This document shows positions 12,958 to 23,506 of a stretch of DNA of 64,000 nt, piece by piece (position 1 is the stretch's first letter; every line of letters starts with the position of its first letter). The position numbers and the translations under genes are program-made. The notes beneath the pieces were generated by a model that was not told the origin of the DNA, made no database searches, and saw nothing but the letters and a program-made list of their open reading frames with translations. Source of the DNA: Casuarius casuarius (lineage: Eukaryota > Chordata > Aves > Casuariiformes > Casuariidae). The stretch is taken from NCBI GenBank assembly GCA_003342895.1, contig PTFA01000081.1, positions 1,767,397-1,831,396 of the forward strand. The letters run 5' to 3'.

Positions 12958-12992
12958 AAAAAAAAAAACAAACCCTTCTTTACAAGTTTATT
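12958..12992 (-). terminator. GLIS1: Poly(A) signal AATAAA with T-rich downstream element (GLIS1)
   Basis: On the minus strand AATAAA occupies 12992-12987. It is followed by CTTGTAAAGAAGGG and then a GT/T-rich stretch that includes an 11-base T run (plus-strand A run 12958-12968). That arrangement of hexamer and downstream element is the standard one for cleavage and polyadenylation. Confidence 0.65.
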
Positions 12993-13275
12993 ATATAACT
13001 TACATTTACATTTTACTGAGAGAACTTACAAAACAAGCTGCTTCAGCTGCTCCTCCTTCCCTTAAAGCATGAAGTTCAAAGTGCCACAGCAAAGGAACAG
13101 GTTCCCATAGTACCTTACACAGACTATTCATGTATAAAATGGTTTGGTAAATGTGAGGTGTTTATTTAAATGAGCACATATAGGGATACAGACTAAATAG
13201 AAGTACTTGAACAACATCTTTGTTATTACATATACAGTTATAGGTATAATAGAGGAAACAAGGCCGGCACTGTTC
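12970..13275 (-). other. GLIS1: GLIS1 3' untranslated region (approximate end)
   Basis: This is the region after the TAA stop, with no long continuing frame, ending near the poly(A) signal at 12987-12992. The 3' limit of about 12970 is inferred from the usual 10-30 base spacing between signal and cleavage site. An earlier AATAAA at 13161-13166 could give a shorter end. The length of about 300 bases is modest for a transcription-factor mRNA, so a longer alternative UTR cannot be excluded. Confidence 0.6.
13161..13166 (-). terminator. GLIS1: Possible proximal poly(A) signal AATAAA (GLIS1)
   Basis: AATAAA on the minus strand lies about 110 bases after the stop codon. The sequence after it is not clearly T- or GT-rich, so it looks weaker than the signal at 12987-12992. 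It could give a short alternative 3' UTR. Confidence 0.3.
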
Positions 13276-13412
13276 TTAGGTGTCTGTATAGATGGAGGGA
13301 ATGTGATTCAAGCAATGATCAAAGGCGCCGTTTTGGAAGAATCCGTTTTCATCCGTTCCGTTGGAGACCATGTCTTCAGACACACACTGTGCTTCAGAAA
13401 TCGCGTCATAGC
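13276..13412 (-). CDS. GLIS1: GLIS1 terminal coding exon: acidic C-terminus and stop
   Basis: The exon has 137 coding bases, entered in phase 1 after the acceptor CACGTTTGCAG. It encodes YDAISEAQCVSEDMVSNGTD, then ENGFFQNGAFDHCLNHIP and SIYTDT, followed by TAA at 13276-13278. The end is acidic and aromatic, as expected of an activation-type tail (inference). The terminal 20 residues nearly match mammalian GLIS1 from memory (GFFxNGAFDHCLxHIPSIYTDT), which fixes gene identity and shows that the protein ends normally. The middle (CVSEDMVSNGT) is diverged. On the plus strand the same bases also form a short antisense open frame, which is a shadow. Confidence 0.96.
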
Positions 13413-16400
13413 CTGCAAACGTGACAAGTCGCATGGACATGATTTAGTGCTGCAGTACATATAAGGAAGGGAGCAGAGTTTGAGGCCGGGAGTTATGCCA
13501 CACAGCCCAGCGTTAATGGAAAGACAATAGACTTTACCATCAAAGCCTCACCCAGGAGATACACAGCCCGAGCTCCATGGGCGTTTGTGTCATGGTGTAT
13601 GAGTCTCCCATGCATTCCTGCGGAGAGCTACCCATTTGCAAGTGAAGTGCAAGTACCGGAGCACGGCTCCCTTGGGACGTTACAGCTATTATCTGAATAG
13701 GACGTCAAAACAATGACCGGGCAAGGAGCCTAGCCAGTGCGCCTACAAGTGATGTAGTCCTCTGCCGTCGTGTGTTTTTCCTTTTAACGGCCCTTAGGGA
13801 AATGTCCCATGTGTCTCCCAGCTGCTCTTGGGGTTGAGGGGGAGCCTGGGTCCTGCGGTTGGTGGATGCCCACATGCGGCCAACACGAGGGCTGCCGGGC
13901 GCCTGGGCTCAGGTGTGGCTGTGTGTCCCGCAGCTACCCGGGGCTGGGCACGGTGCTGGCCCTCTCCAAAGGGGCAGAAGGGAGCGTGGCCGAGCACCTT
14001 GTCCTTCGCCCCCCAAAGCTTGCTGTGCCGCTGGCTCCTCGTCTGCCTCATCTGCCTGGCGCTCGCCAGGCTGTCGGAGAGCTGTTACAGGTGGGGGAAG
14101 AAACTCTTTGTCCTTTCCTTCTATAACACAAACCCTTCCCAGCTGCCATAACCCTCTCCGAGCTGCGGAGCCCCCTGGAAAGGCCCAGCTGGGCCGGCCA
14201 CCAGGCGCTGGTGCAGCTGCACCGCCGCGGCGGCCCTCGAAGCAAAAGCTTTGCTGCTTGGCCCAAAGGCCAGGGCTCTCTCCTGCTGTGCCCCTCTCGC
14301 CCTTAACCTGCTTTTGCCACTGGCCAGCCACGGCTCATGGGCATGTACCCATTTTACTACAGCCCAGCTGGACTTTTTTTTTTTAAAAAAAACTTTTTTA
14401 CAAACTGCAGTGATATGAATTGTGAGCGTCCATGCGGCTGGATAGTCAAAGCCCTGGGACTGGGCCCCTGCGCTCCGCTCCGCAGGGGAGCTCTGCAGGG
14501 CCGCTGGGGAGCCGCTCTGACTGCCTGTGCCTCAGCTCCCCCTCTGCAAAATGAGGGTAACAGTTCTTCCCGTCTTCAGTGTTTCTGTCTAATCCTGAAG
14601 GCAAGCAGGGTTTGCGTGTGGCCGACGTGAGGCAGCCCCAGGCCAAACTGAGCCCCCACGGCTGCGCGGCGCCACAGCAGCAGTGACAGACTGACCCGGT
14701 GGCCTTGCGCAGCCACCCCGATTTCTCAAAGACCCATAGGCTCAGTCCTTAGAAGTTAATCAAAGGGATCTTTGGCATTTTTGTAGTATTAGAGACCAAA
14801 TTCTGTGCTTATTTCTATTTCTGCATTTGCTTATGACATACTAATTTACTGTTAGCTTATGGATCAAACTGCTGCCGGGCATACAGCGTAGCGCCAATGT
14901 CTCCGACAGTCGAACCCCCGGCGCTGTGTTGCTCCAAGCGGAGGGACCAGGGTTTTGCTAAGTCTTGCAAGTGTTTATGTTATGCTAATTTCCGTTTGAT
15001 GAGTCCGTATACCGGGGGGGGATACATGGCCACGGATGGATAAAACCCAAGACAAGCATTCACCCCAGAAATCATTATTAGATTCCAGATAGAGTAAACT
15101 ATCCAAAGCCCTGAATAGAAAATAAAAATTTATTGACTGTTAATGTGATTCATGGAACAGCTGTTTGCCAGTCACATTTGGCATTCCTGTGAGATGAGAT
15201 CTCATTTAATATTAATGGGGCTATAAAATCCTGAAAAAAAATTAATGCATAGCCTTGATGAATCTCGCAAACTTGAATGGCTCTTTTTTTCACACAAAGA
15301 GATGAGATAAGATTTATATATTTCATATATATTTATGTTTCAGCCTCTAAGTATTTGCATACCTCAATAACTACTCTAAAAACAAAAATATTACACAGAA
15401 ACATTTCATAATAGTTTAGCTCCAGACAGAAAAAAAATCAACTGTTGTTGAAATTGGTGTCTTGCCATAGCATTATTCTTTGTGCCTACGACTTCTTTTG
15501 GAAAGTTTATTTAGTCTGTTCTTTAAATATTGCAATCTGTCAATCCAAACTTGAAATTTGATGTTAACATGAAAAAAAACCCTACGTTTTAGTAACATCA
15601 AACTTATGAATAACACAAAAGAATTCAAAGTTGAAGTCGAAACTCCAGCTTAAACTTTTCCCTTGTGTTGGTCACCGATGCATACAGTTTCTAGCGTGGA
15701 ACACCAGACAAATGCATGCACATCTCGCTCAACACAGTCGCCTTTAATACAAAACAAACAGGAAAGTCAACTCTAATTTTGTGGTCGGACTCAAGCCCCA
15801 TTTCAAAAAGCATTTAAACATATGTTTTCAGTATCGTCCTTAACCGAGGTACCCTCCTGAATCCAGACATGAAGAAAAATCTCTCTGAGATACGTAAGTA
15901 AAGGCTGCAGTAAATGGTAATGTTTCATGGCTCTGACAAGCCTTGGAGAACGTTGTGTTTGATTTGGTAATTCTACCAATTCTTAACTGTGGTTTTAAAA
16001 GTAGAAAAAAATGCTCTATAAAAAATGAGTATTTATACATTTAAGTGTTTTAGTCATCTAGCTGTAATAACTTACTGCAAAATTTACATTATATAGCTAA
16101 ATGGGAAAATGGGAAAAGTTGCCATGAATGTGCAGCAGCACTCTTCCAAACAGAAAAGAACGAATTAATATTTTTAGCCACATTTCTCAAAGCAGTGACT
16201 TTCTGTTTTGTCAACATCAACATCAGTATTGCAAGACAAAGCCATCCATTTATTCTTAGGTGGATAAGAAGTCCCTGATGCCAGTATTTTCTCCAGAATT
16301 TTGTTAACTATCATCTCGACTTGGATCTGATTGTTAGAGCCTGCCTGAGCATAGCTGAAGGGACGTGCAANGCATAGCCCACACAGTAAAGGTGAGAAAG

Positions 16401-16655
16401 GTCTGGCTTGTCAGCTGCGCTGCAGGTGAGTGTTCCCTGTGACATGCAGCATTAGAATAAAAGGAGAATTTGTCCATCAGCCAAACACAGAAGGATTAAT
16501 GAAAACAAATTTGCTTTCCTTGTGNGATTTTTATAGATACAAATGAGTTTTAGTGACTGAATTTTTAATGCAAACTTACTTTTGTAGAAATGTGTTTTTT
16601 CCCCCTCCTGCTAAAAATATCATAAGGGTAATTCTTTATAGGCAGAATAAATTAC
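13413..16655 (-). other. GLIS1: GLIS1 last intron (3243 bases)
   Basis: Phase 1 intron between the YQGSFHSIQ exon and the terminal exon. The half nearer the terminal exon (13800-14650) is GC-rich with many short overlapping frames and no recognisable product. The other half (14750-16600) is AT-rich and almost free of identifiable repeats, which would fit conserved noncoding DNA but cannot be confirmed from one sequence. Confidence 0.85.
14520..14575 (+). repeat. MIR-like SINE core fragment
   Basis: GTGCCTCAGCTCCCCCTCTG then CAAAATGAGGGTAACAG matches the MIR core (TGTGCCTCAGTTTCCTCATC, TGTAAAATGGGGATAATA) with few differences. Antisense to GLIS1. Confidence 0.55.
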
Positions 16656-16823
16656 CTGTGGAAGCTAAAGGTGCATTGAGTAAGTGGTAGCCATTCTGCC
16701 TCAGGGGAGCAAAGCAGTGGGAGTCCCCCGGGAGCACGTCACCGGCGACGGGCTGCTCCATTGGTCTGTAGCAGTCGCCGTAGTGGAAACAGTTCTGTAT
16801 TGAATGAAAGCTGCCTTGGTAAC
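16656..16823 (-). CDS. GLIS1: GLIS1 coding exon: conserved YQGSFHSIQ / YGDCYR segment
   Basis: The exon has 168 bases and is phase 1 at both ends, so it can be skipped without shifting the frame. The acceptor is CAATCTGTTTTCAG; the donor is GTAATT. After a glycine codon completed across the junction it encodes YQGSFHSIQNCFHYGDCYR, then PVAGD, SHCFAPLRQNGYH and LLNAPLAST. This is one of the clearest GLIS1 signatures in the window. Spacing of the cysteine and aromatic residues suggests a short conserved module, but no fold or activity is known to me. Confidence 0.95.
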
Positions 16824-16979
16824 CTGAAAACAGATTGCACACACATTTTAGCACTACTGCCATGGTATTAGCTCCATTTCTGTCACAGTATTTCATTACT
16901 ATTGTGGGGTTTTTTTAGTTGCTCAGTTTTAACTATGGAAAAATGATCATGCTATTCTGTAAGGCGCAATAACACAAAA

Positions 16980-17155
16980 CCTACATCAGGCTCAGTCCCA
17001 CAAAGTGCTGTGGACTGTGATCTCCATCAAGCAAAAATCTCAAGGATGTGCTTAATTTCAAGCAACTGAAGACATGGCCTGAATGAAGTCAACAGCTTAC
17101 TTGTGTTCAAAGCTAAGCAGTAAGTACTTCACTGGATCAGGGCCAGGATGCTCAG
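16980..17155. repeat. Ancient palindromic interspersed repeat (CTGGATCAGGGCC type)
   Basis: GGATGTGCTTAATTTCAAGC, TGAATGAAGTCAA and AGTACTTCACTGGATCAGGG CC follow the order of a repeat I remember from sauropsid genomes (…GTGCTTAACTTTAAGCA… CATTGAAGTCAATG …TGCTTTGCTGGATCAGGGCC). The same GGATCAGG(G)CC end occurs at 54600-54620 and, inverted, at 57115-57130. Confidence 0.5.
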
Positions 17156-17599
17156 TTCCTAAGGGAATGCAGCTATAATGAATTACTGCTAATTTTAATA
17201 CAATAATGCAGTATTTTAATGAAAAACGCTGCTTTGTTTGCAGTGGAGTAAAGCCTTTTCTCATCCGGTGTGCATTACTCACTGCTGAAGACAGCACTAT
17301 TTATTCCAAATACCTTTAAGAATACCTTAAACCTCTCCTTTCTTAGTGTGCTCTTATTTCAAATGAAAACCCTTCACTGAACACGGGAGGCCAGAGTCTG
17401 CAAGGAGAACTGAAGCAGAGGCGCAGGCCTGACGCCAGATGGATGTCAGGTGAAGACTTTGGATTCAGTTAGAGGCTCTTCTTGTTTCCAAAAGGTGCCA
17501 AGAGAAATCTGTATGGTCTCTGGCTGCCTCACTCATGCTGCTTTTGGGGTATGTTTGACTTTTTCTGCTCCACATTCCCTGCATCTCATCTCCTGTTTT

Positions 17600-17630
17600 T
17601 TATATATATATGTATAAAAAGCGTAGGTTT

Positions 17631-17687
<57 letters not shown>

Positions 17688-17710
17688 AATAAAAATACAT
17701 ATAAAAAACA
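17600..17710. repeat. (TA)n(CA)n(TA)n microsatellite
   Basis: About 14 AC units at 17647-17675 are flanked on both sides by TA arrays, with A/T-rich shoulders. Likely length-polymorphic. Confidence 0.9.
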
Positions 17711-20700
17711 GCAGACCAGCAGTTTGGATATTGCCAGCAGAAGCCGTGGATGAGCTGGACACAGCAAAAGATATTTAGCAGTAAAGGACAAATCAAATGC
17801 CAAGGAAGGAATTTTACAACTTACAGGTTTGTGCCAACATCCTAAAAGGAGATGTTTTTTGCTCCCACAAGGCTGATCTCAAAGCACTCCACAAGATTTA
17901 ATGCCAAACATGGCCTGATTTCATTCTACTCCTTCCTCTTGCCCCAAAAACCTCTTCCTGATTAGGATTCCAGGTGCATCTCACACTAATTGCACATTCA
18001 GATTAACTATCCCTCTTAGCTTCTCTGAAGGTCCCTTCTGAAATGGTGCTCCTTCCCTTACAGGTGACTTAAGTAAACCAAGTCAATCTTAAAGTTTAGT
18101 AGAAAATGCCATCAGGATTTTTCTCTAATTGGCAGGAAAAGGATGGGGCTGTTTCTTTGTTCCCCAGTCTCATTCAGTTAGACTGACGCTTCCTGAGGAA
18201 CTGCCGGAAAAGCTCCAGGTAGTTCAGCCAAATGCGGGCAAACCCGGCTCCTCAGCTGATCGAAGCCAGCACGGCTCCACTCGCCTGCTGAAGGCTTGGC
18301 TTGCTGGGCCAGTTGTGCAGCTCTGTAGTCTGTTTGTTTAGTAATGTAATACCTGTGCCTATCACCAGAGTAAAGGGCAGAATTAGTCCCTTTGCAAATC
18401 ATTGACTGTATAAGCTTTTTCCTGTTCAGAAAAATCTCCTTTTTCTGCCTTCTCTCTTTAGTACCAAAGTTTGATCAAGTAGATAATATGAGGTAAAGCT
18501 CAGGGTCTGACTGTTAATTCTGGTCGTGTTTTCTAAGGTGGTACTAAATCAGGCTAAGTGAGGCAATTCTTTAACAGAAATGCAATGAACTCATCTAGTG
18601 GTGAAAGATTTGCTCTGAAGTTTCACAATTTTATGTGTGTTTTGGCTGAAAGTGCAAGGATTAGTTGATTCATTTCTTGAGAACCTATGACCCTCCACCA
18701 CAAAAAATGAAACTGTTGATACCCATGATTGGTGAAGTACTAATGGATGACTATATTAGATAAAGACACTATGCACACTGTACCAGAGCTGTCCGTATTT
18801 GGGGCTATGTAGAAGAAGGCCTAGAAAGTTGGAACGCTGAATATTAAATGATGCATGTCCTTCCCTGGAATGAATAGACAGCACCTCTATTTAATGCCCG
18901 GACAGCCTGGCTCAAAAAACCAAAGAGCTCTTACGAGAGGTAGCAAAGCCATCTTTTGATGTGGTTTTAGGTACAGTGCTTTATTGACTGGCTTTTGATA
19001 ATTATCCTGACTTTTCTGTTTATGAAACATGAACCCCTTGCTGTAAGCCTTCTAAAAATATTACATCCTTTTAAGATGAGCAGTGAAAAAAAGAGACACT
19101 TGGCTTCAAATGAGGTATAACTGGTTGCAGAGAGCACTTTATATGCCTTGCTAGAGAAAAAGCTGAACCTTTTCCAGAACGTCTGCTATACACATCACTT
19201 CTAGAGAAGGTATGACGTGTATTTTTTCTGTCTCTATAATTGCTGCCCTTTCGTCATGCTCCCAAGCCTGCCTTTGTTAAATCAATTAAACATGATCTAC
19301 AGGGCTGGCACAGTGGCTCAGAAAAGCAGAGAATAGCCAAGCATGACAGAACTGGACTGAAACTAGCTGGATCCAGGGGTTTCTTAAGACCTATGGGTAA
19401 GGCTTCTTCTAAGTGCTTTAAGTTATACTCTCTAGCTGCTCAGGAAAAAACAGCTGAGGCAGAGAAGAATTGCCTCGAAATCACAAATATGGAAAAGAGC
19501 TGCCATAGCAACCAAATTCTCTTTCGGGTTGCAGTGTCTACTCCTCAGCACCACTGAGTGAGTGATCATCGGAAAAGGCAGCACACAGAAGGTGTTAGGG
19601 GAACTGCCCGTTGAGGAGAGACCATGTAAGAAAATACTAGCCATATTGCACTATTGCATTCACCAGGCCCACATTTCTGCAAAGCACTTCCCAAAGAAAA
19701 CACAAGAGAGATACACCGTTCCTGTCCCAGTGTGACTGCAGATGTGAGAAAGGCCAGTAGCAAACTAAAGAAAAAGGAGGGAGGGAGGAAGGGAAAGGTT
19801 ACAGCAAGAATATTGGTCATGTGAAGCAAACCATGATACTAAAACCACGAGTTTTAATCCTTTTGACCTGAGTAACATGTTGAAAGTTTACTTCCTTTTT
19901 CATTAGATTTCTAGAAAGGCTGAGTCAGTGGGACCCTATCAGGACAGGGACAGAGGCTTCAGTGAACAGCGCAGAAGATGCTCCATGTGTGTAGAAGAAG
20001 GCACAGTGACGGCTGGGGGGAACAGACTGAAAGGCATGGGGCGAGGCAGCTGCTTCACTGAAGATGGCTCAGGCCTCTGGCGTGGCACGACTCTGGAGGA
20101 TCGCAGCCTCGCAAATCTGTGCTAACAAAAGGGCAGGTTGCAAGCTTGTTTAAATGACAAGTGCTCCTGAAAACCAAAGTCAGTAGACAAGAGACGCGAA
20201 AGCCCAGGACCATGTGAGGTGAAGCGGCCACGAGGACTTTTGCAGCAGTGGTTGCTCCTGGCAGGTAAGGTTTTACTCGTTTCACACAACCACAGGAGAC
20301 GAAACCTGCTGCTTGCAGGCAATATAATATTTGATTTGCATATGCAATACAAGCCAGAGCTTTCTTGCAATGTATACGTTTCCAAAAGGTGCAGTATGAA
20401 AGGAAGGTGCTTTTGGTTCATTCCGTTTAGTTGTGGTTCCTTCAGGTTTTCTGAAATGCTGTCCTCCTACATAGATTGCCCCCCTCCAGGCATAGCCCAG
20501 AAAGAATTAGATGCTAAGATATGATTAACATGCCATAACCAATGGTTCAATTAACAACCACATATGGCTGATTAGAGAAAGCTAAAGAGGGAACATTTTT
20601 TTACAAGTTCTACAAAAAGACTCCTTTAAGTGGTTAAAATATGAAGTAAGCAAGTAGGCTTGTCTGGTACAAATGTTGCTGCTCCTTCTAGGAGGGCACA

Positions 20701-23321
20701 AGTGTAGTAGTACCAGTTTGGCAACTAGTGCTTCACTGATATATTTTTTTTTCCAAATGGATTTCAGGTTTTCCTTCAGTTTGTTTGATTTAAATCAATT
20801 TTTCTGAAGTTAATTTTCAAATGAAGAATTGACTAAATGTCCTGTCAGTTTAAATGATCACTATTAAATGTTTTATGTGCAGTAGATGTAGAAATATAAC
20901 AGTTAATAAAGGAATAAACTGGGTTCCAAACATAACATTTAGCTACAATTTTGCTTTGAAATAATTTGTGGCAGAAAAGCTGCAGTTAGCCACTTCACAC
21001 AGTGCACTGGCTGCCTCTATTTCTCTAAGGCACAACCTAGGAAACTTCAAGCAGTTTTAAAATGAATGATGTAATGAACAAATAATTGGAATATGTCTAT
21101 TAAATGCCAGCTTGTTATGTCATGTCATTTACATGTATGTGCAAATAAATCCAAGCTCTTCAAATTCCATAAAATTTCTGACATGAAACCACGTCAGGTA
21201 TAAATAACTGCAGGATTCTTCTGCCTGCCAAATTCTTTCAGCATATAATAATTTCCATGTGATCTTACTGTGACTAGCTTTAAACATATAAATAATGTCA
21301 GTTTATTATTCTTTCATTATCAATATTTCTGCTACCAGCTTGCTGATGCTTGCTGTTTTTTTAAAAAATTACAGAATCACAATATTTATATGCTTCTATA
21401 GATGTGCCTAGTTCTAGAGCTAGAGTTATATAGTATTCCTCTTTTCAGCAAAAATTCAACCCCCCAGGTTACTACAGATTCCATTAGAAAAGTGTGCCAT
21501 TAATGAATCGAGGTGCAAAAAAGAGCAAGTATAGCTAGGTACAGGTTACAGATCAATTCATTTAAAGGCTGCTAATTAAAATTGATTTTGGAATGACCAT
21601 TTCCATAATGAATTTATAATAATACTTCAACATTTGGCCAACGTGGAAAATTATTGCTTTTTCAAAACCGCACAACATAACACTTAGAAAGCAACAATTC
21701 ATGCAAAAGGAAATGTGGTTTTCTTAAGGAATAAAGTCAATTTATTTAAGTGGTTCAAAACTTGTTCTGTCTATGCATTTGTTTCTGCCATAATAATGAG
21801 CTGCTAAACTTTCCTCTTGTGGTTTGTAGTTATTTAGCTCATTATAGTAACATAATCATATATCATTATATGCTATCATAAATCTGCCACTTTTCCCTCA
21901 CAGAGTTAATCTTTTTAAATTGAATAATCTGTTGAGCATCAGGTTGAGTTAGTTTTTCCTTCGGCACAAATCATTTAATATAATATGCCTTAGCTTTTCA
22001 GACAAAGTCAGTCCAACCAAAGAGCAAAATTAGGCAAGCAACCTTAGAGTATTTAAGTTATTTGACCCAAACTAGAGGTAAAATACCCCTTGGAGACCAA
22101 AGGGCAAAGGGAACTGTTGGGATGCTGAACCCCATTACAGCCGTGCACTACCATTGGGTTTGTGCTGAAATCCTGCATTTCAAACCAAGCCTTAGAGCAT
22201 ATTCAGAGGAAGCAAACCTCCTATTTTGCCCACTGGTGAACTGATCACATGTGATACTTTGCCGAGCCAAAAATGACCTTATACAAATAATACTACAGCT
22301 GTGAAATGAGTTTCAAAAAAACTGGTTATCTGCCTGTGCAAACTTATAAGCTTGGTTATGCTTGCAACCAGACAGATGTCCTGCACACTTCTTTATTGTG
22401 AGTATTTACCACACTTAAGCAGCATACCATCTGGATTATGTAATACATTTCTTAAATATGCAAGCTCCCGTTACTGGAGGAATCTGTGATAATAATATCA
22501 CTTGCTAATTTATACCTCAAAAATTGTAGTGACATTAATTAGTTCCCGCAACAGAACTCTGGGATAGGAAAATAAGCTCCCCATTAAAAAGGCCAGCTAA
22601 TTCAGAATTTAGAAAAATGTCTCAAATTAAGCAGTGAAATAGCTGCTCCCGTTCCTGTCCTCAAATCACACTGGCCCTCTACAGTTCTACAGAGCACCTT
22701 TACAGATTATTATATGGAGCAATACATATGCTAAACTTCCAAATACTAAATAGCAAAATAACTTGTGTCTGACTAAGCTCATGGCCCAGCGCCTCCCTAG
22801 CAGTGGATGGAGCAAGAGAGCGCCAAGCTGTGCTGCATCCATCTATTTTCGGACGAGATGACACTTGCTTTGGCTGCGTCACCCTCTCCAGACTGGCCGG
22901 AGGCTGAGGGACTGGTCAGACGAGGCGCACAGCTAGTAACAGCTCCTGCGTGGTGGGAGGAATCCTTCACTGACGCTCAAAGAGTGAGGCAGGGTTAAGT
23001 ATCTCACTGCATCGTTGAATCACAGAGCTATTTGGGGGCATAATTTATTCTCTTGAGGACCTTTGAAGTCATGTCCTAAAAAAGCACTGAATAAAAGCAA
23101 CAAATCTGTTGTTGCGATAGCTTCCCGCATACTAATAGGATATGACGGTATGAAGTGGTCTGAAAATTTTAACCCTGTATAAATCAAAACACTCTAAAAC
23201 TAGGAGTTCCTACTGAAACGCTGTCAGTCTCTTAATGAGGCAGTATTGGCAGAAAGTGCAACAACAGCAGTCAGTTATTCTTCCCGGCTAGGAGTTAGGA
23301 AAGCTGAAAAATCAGAGTTAC

Positions 23322-23506
23322 CTTGCGATCCCTGCTGCACTGACTGGTTTTGAAACGGAGCGTAGGGTTTATTTGGGAGGGCAGAAAACTGCTGCCCGTT
23401 TGGCGACTGGCTGTGCGACGGTGGCGAGCCGTGTTTCTGCAGCAGGGACGGGGGCACTAGCGCTTTCAGCGGGCTGACGAGCGGAGAGATTATGTTGGGA
23501 GCAAGC
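23322..23506 (-). CDS. GLIS1: GLIS1 coding exon: Pro/Ser/Gln-rich segment
   Basis: The exon has 185 bases, enters in phase 2 and leaves in phase 1. The acceptor is a strong pyrimidine tract ending CTTTTTCTAG; the donor is GTAACTC. It encodes LAPNIISPLVSPLKALVPPS, a segment with GSPPSHSQSPNGQQF, then ALPNKPYAPFQNQSVQQGSQ. The SPxVSPLK and SHSxSPxGQxF patterns match GLIS1. Compared with the human protein as I recall it, the long proline run after the KP-Y motif is replaced by a glutamine/asparagine-rich stretch, so this stretch appears fast-evolving. It is probably disordered. No catalytic or structured domain is visible. Confidence 0.94.

Larger units (their letters stand above)
1..12969. other. 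Intergenic flank downstream of GLIS1; no gene recognised
   Basis: Six-frame reading gives only short frames with no recognisable domain, splice chain or start context. The DNA alternates between GC- and CpG-rich patches (about 2540-3100, 4490-4790, 5580-5900, 6120-6300, 7060-7220, 8700-8830, 11040-11280 and 12286-12640) and AT-rich stretches (about 7260-7700, 10000-10800). In mammals DMRTB1 lies on this side of GLIS1 (general knowledge); no DM-domain coding sequence was seen here. Repeats and structured tracts are listed separately. Confidence 0.7.
16824..23321 (-). other. GLIS1: GLIS1 intron (6498 bases)
   Basis: Phase 1 intron. It holds an ancient palindromic repeat (16980-17150), a TA/CA microsatellite (17600-17710) and a long AT-rich stretch (20530-22300) without recognisable repeats or frames. 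No alternative exon was recognised. Confidence 0.85.

Noticed and set aside
13207..13464. Plus-strand 85-codon frame
   Set aside because: It is the antisense shadow of the terminal GLIS1 exon.
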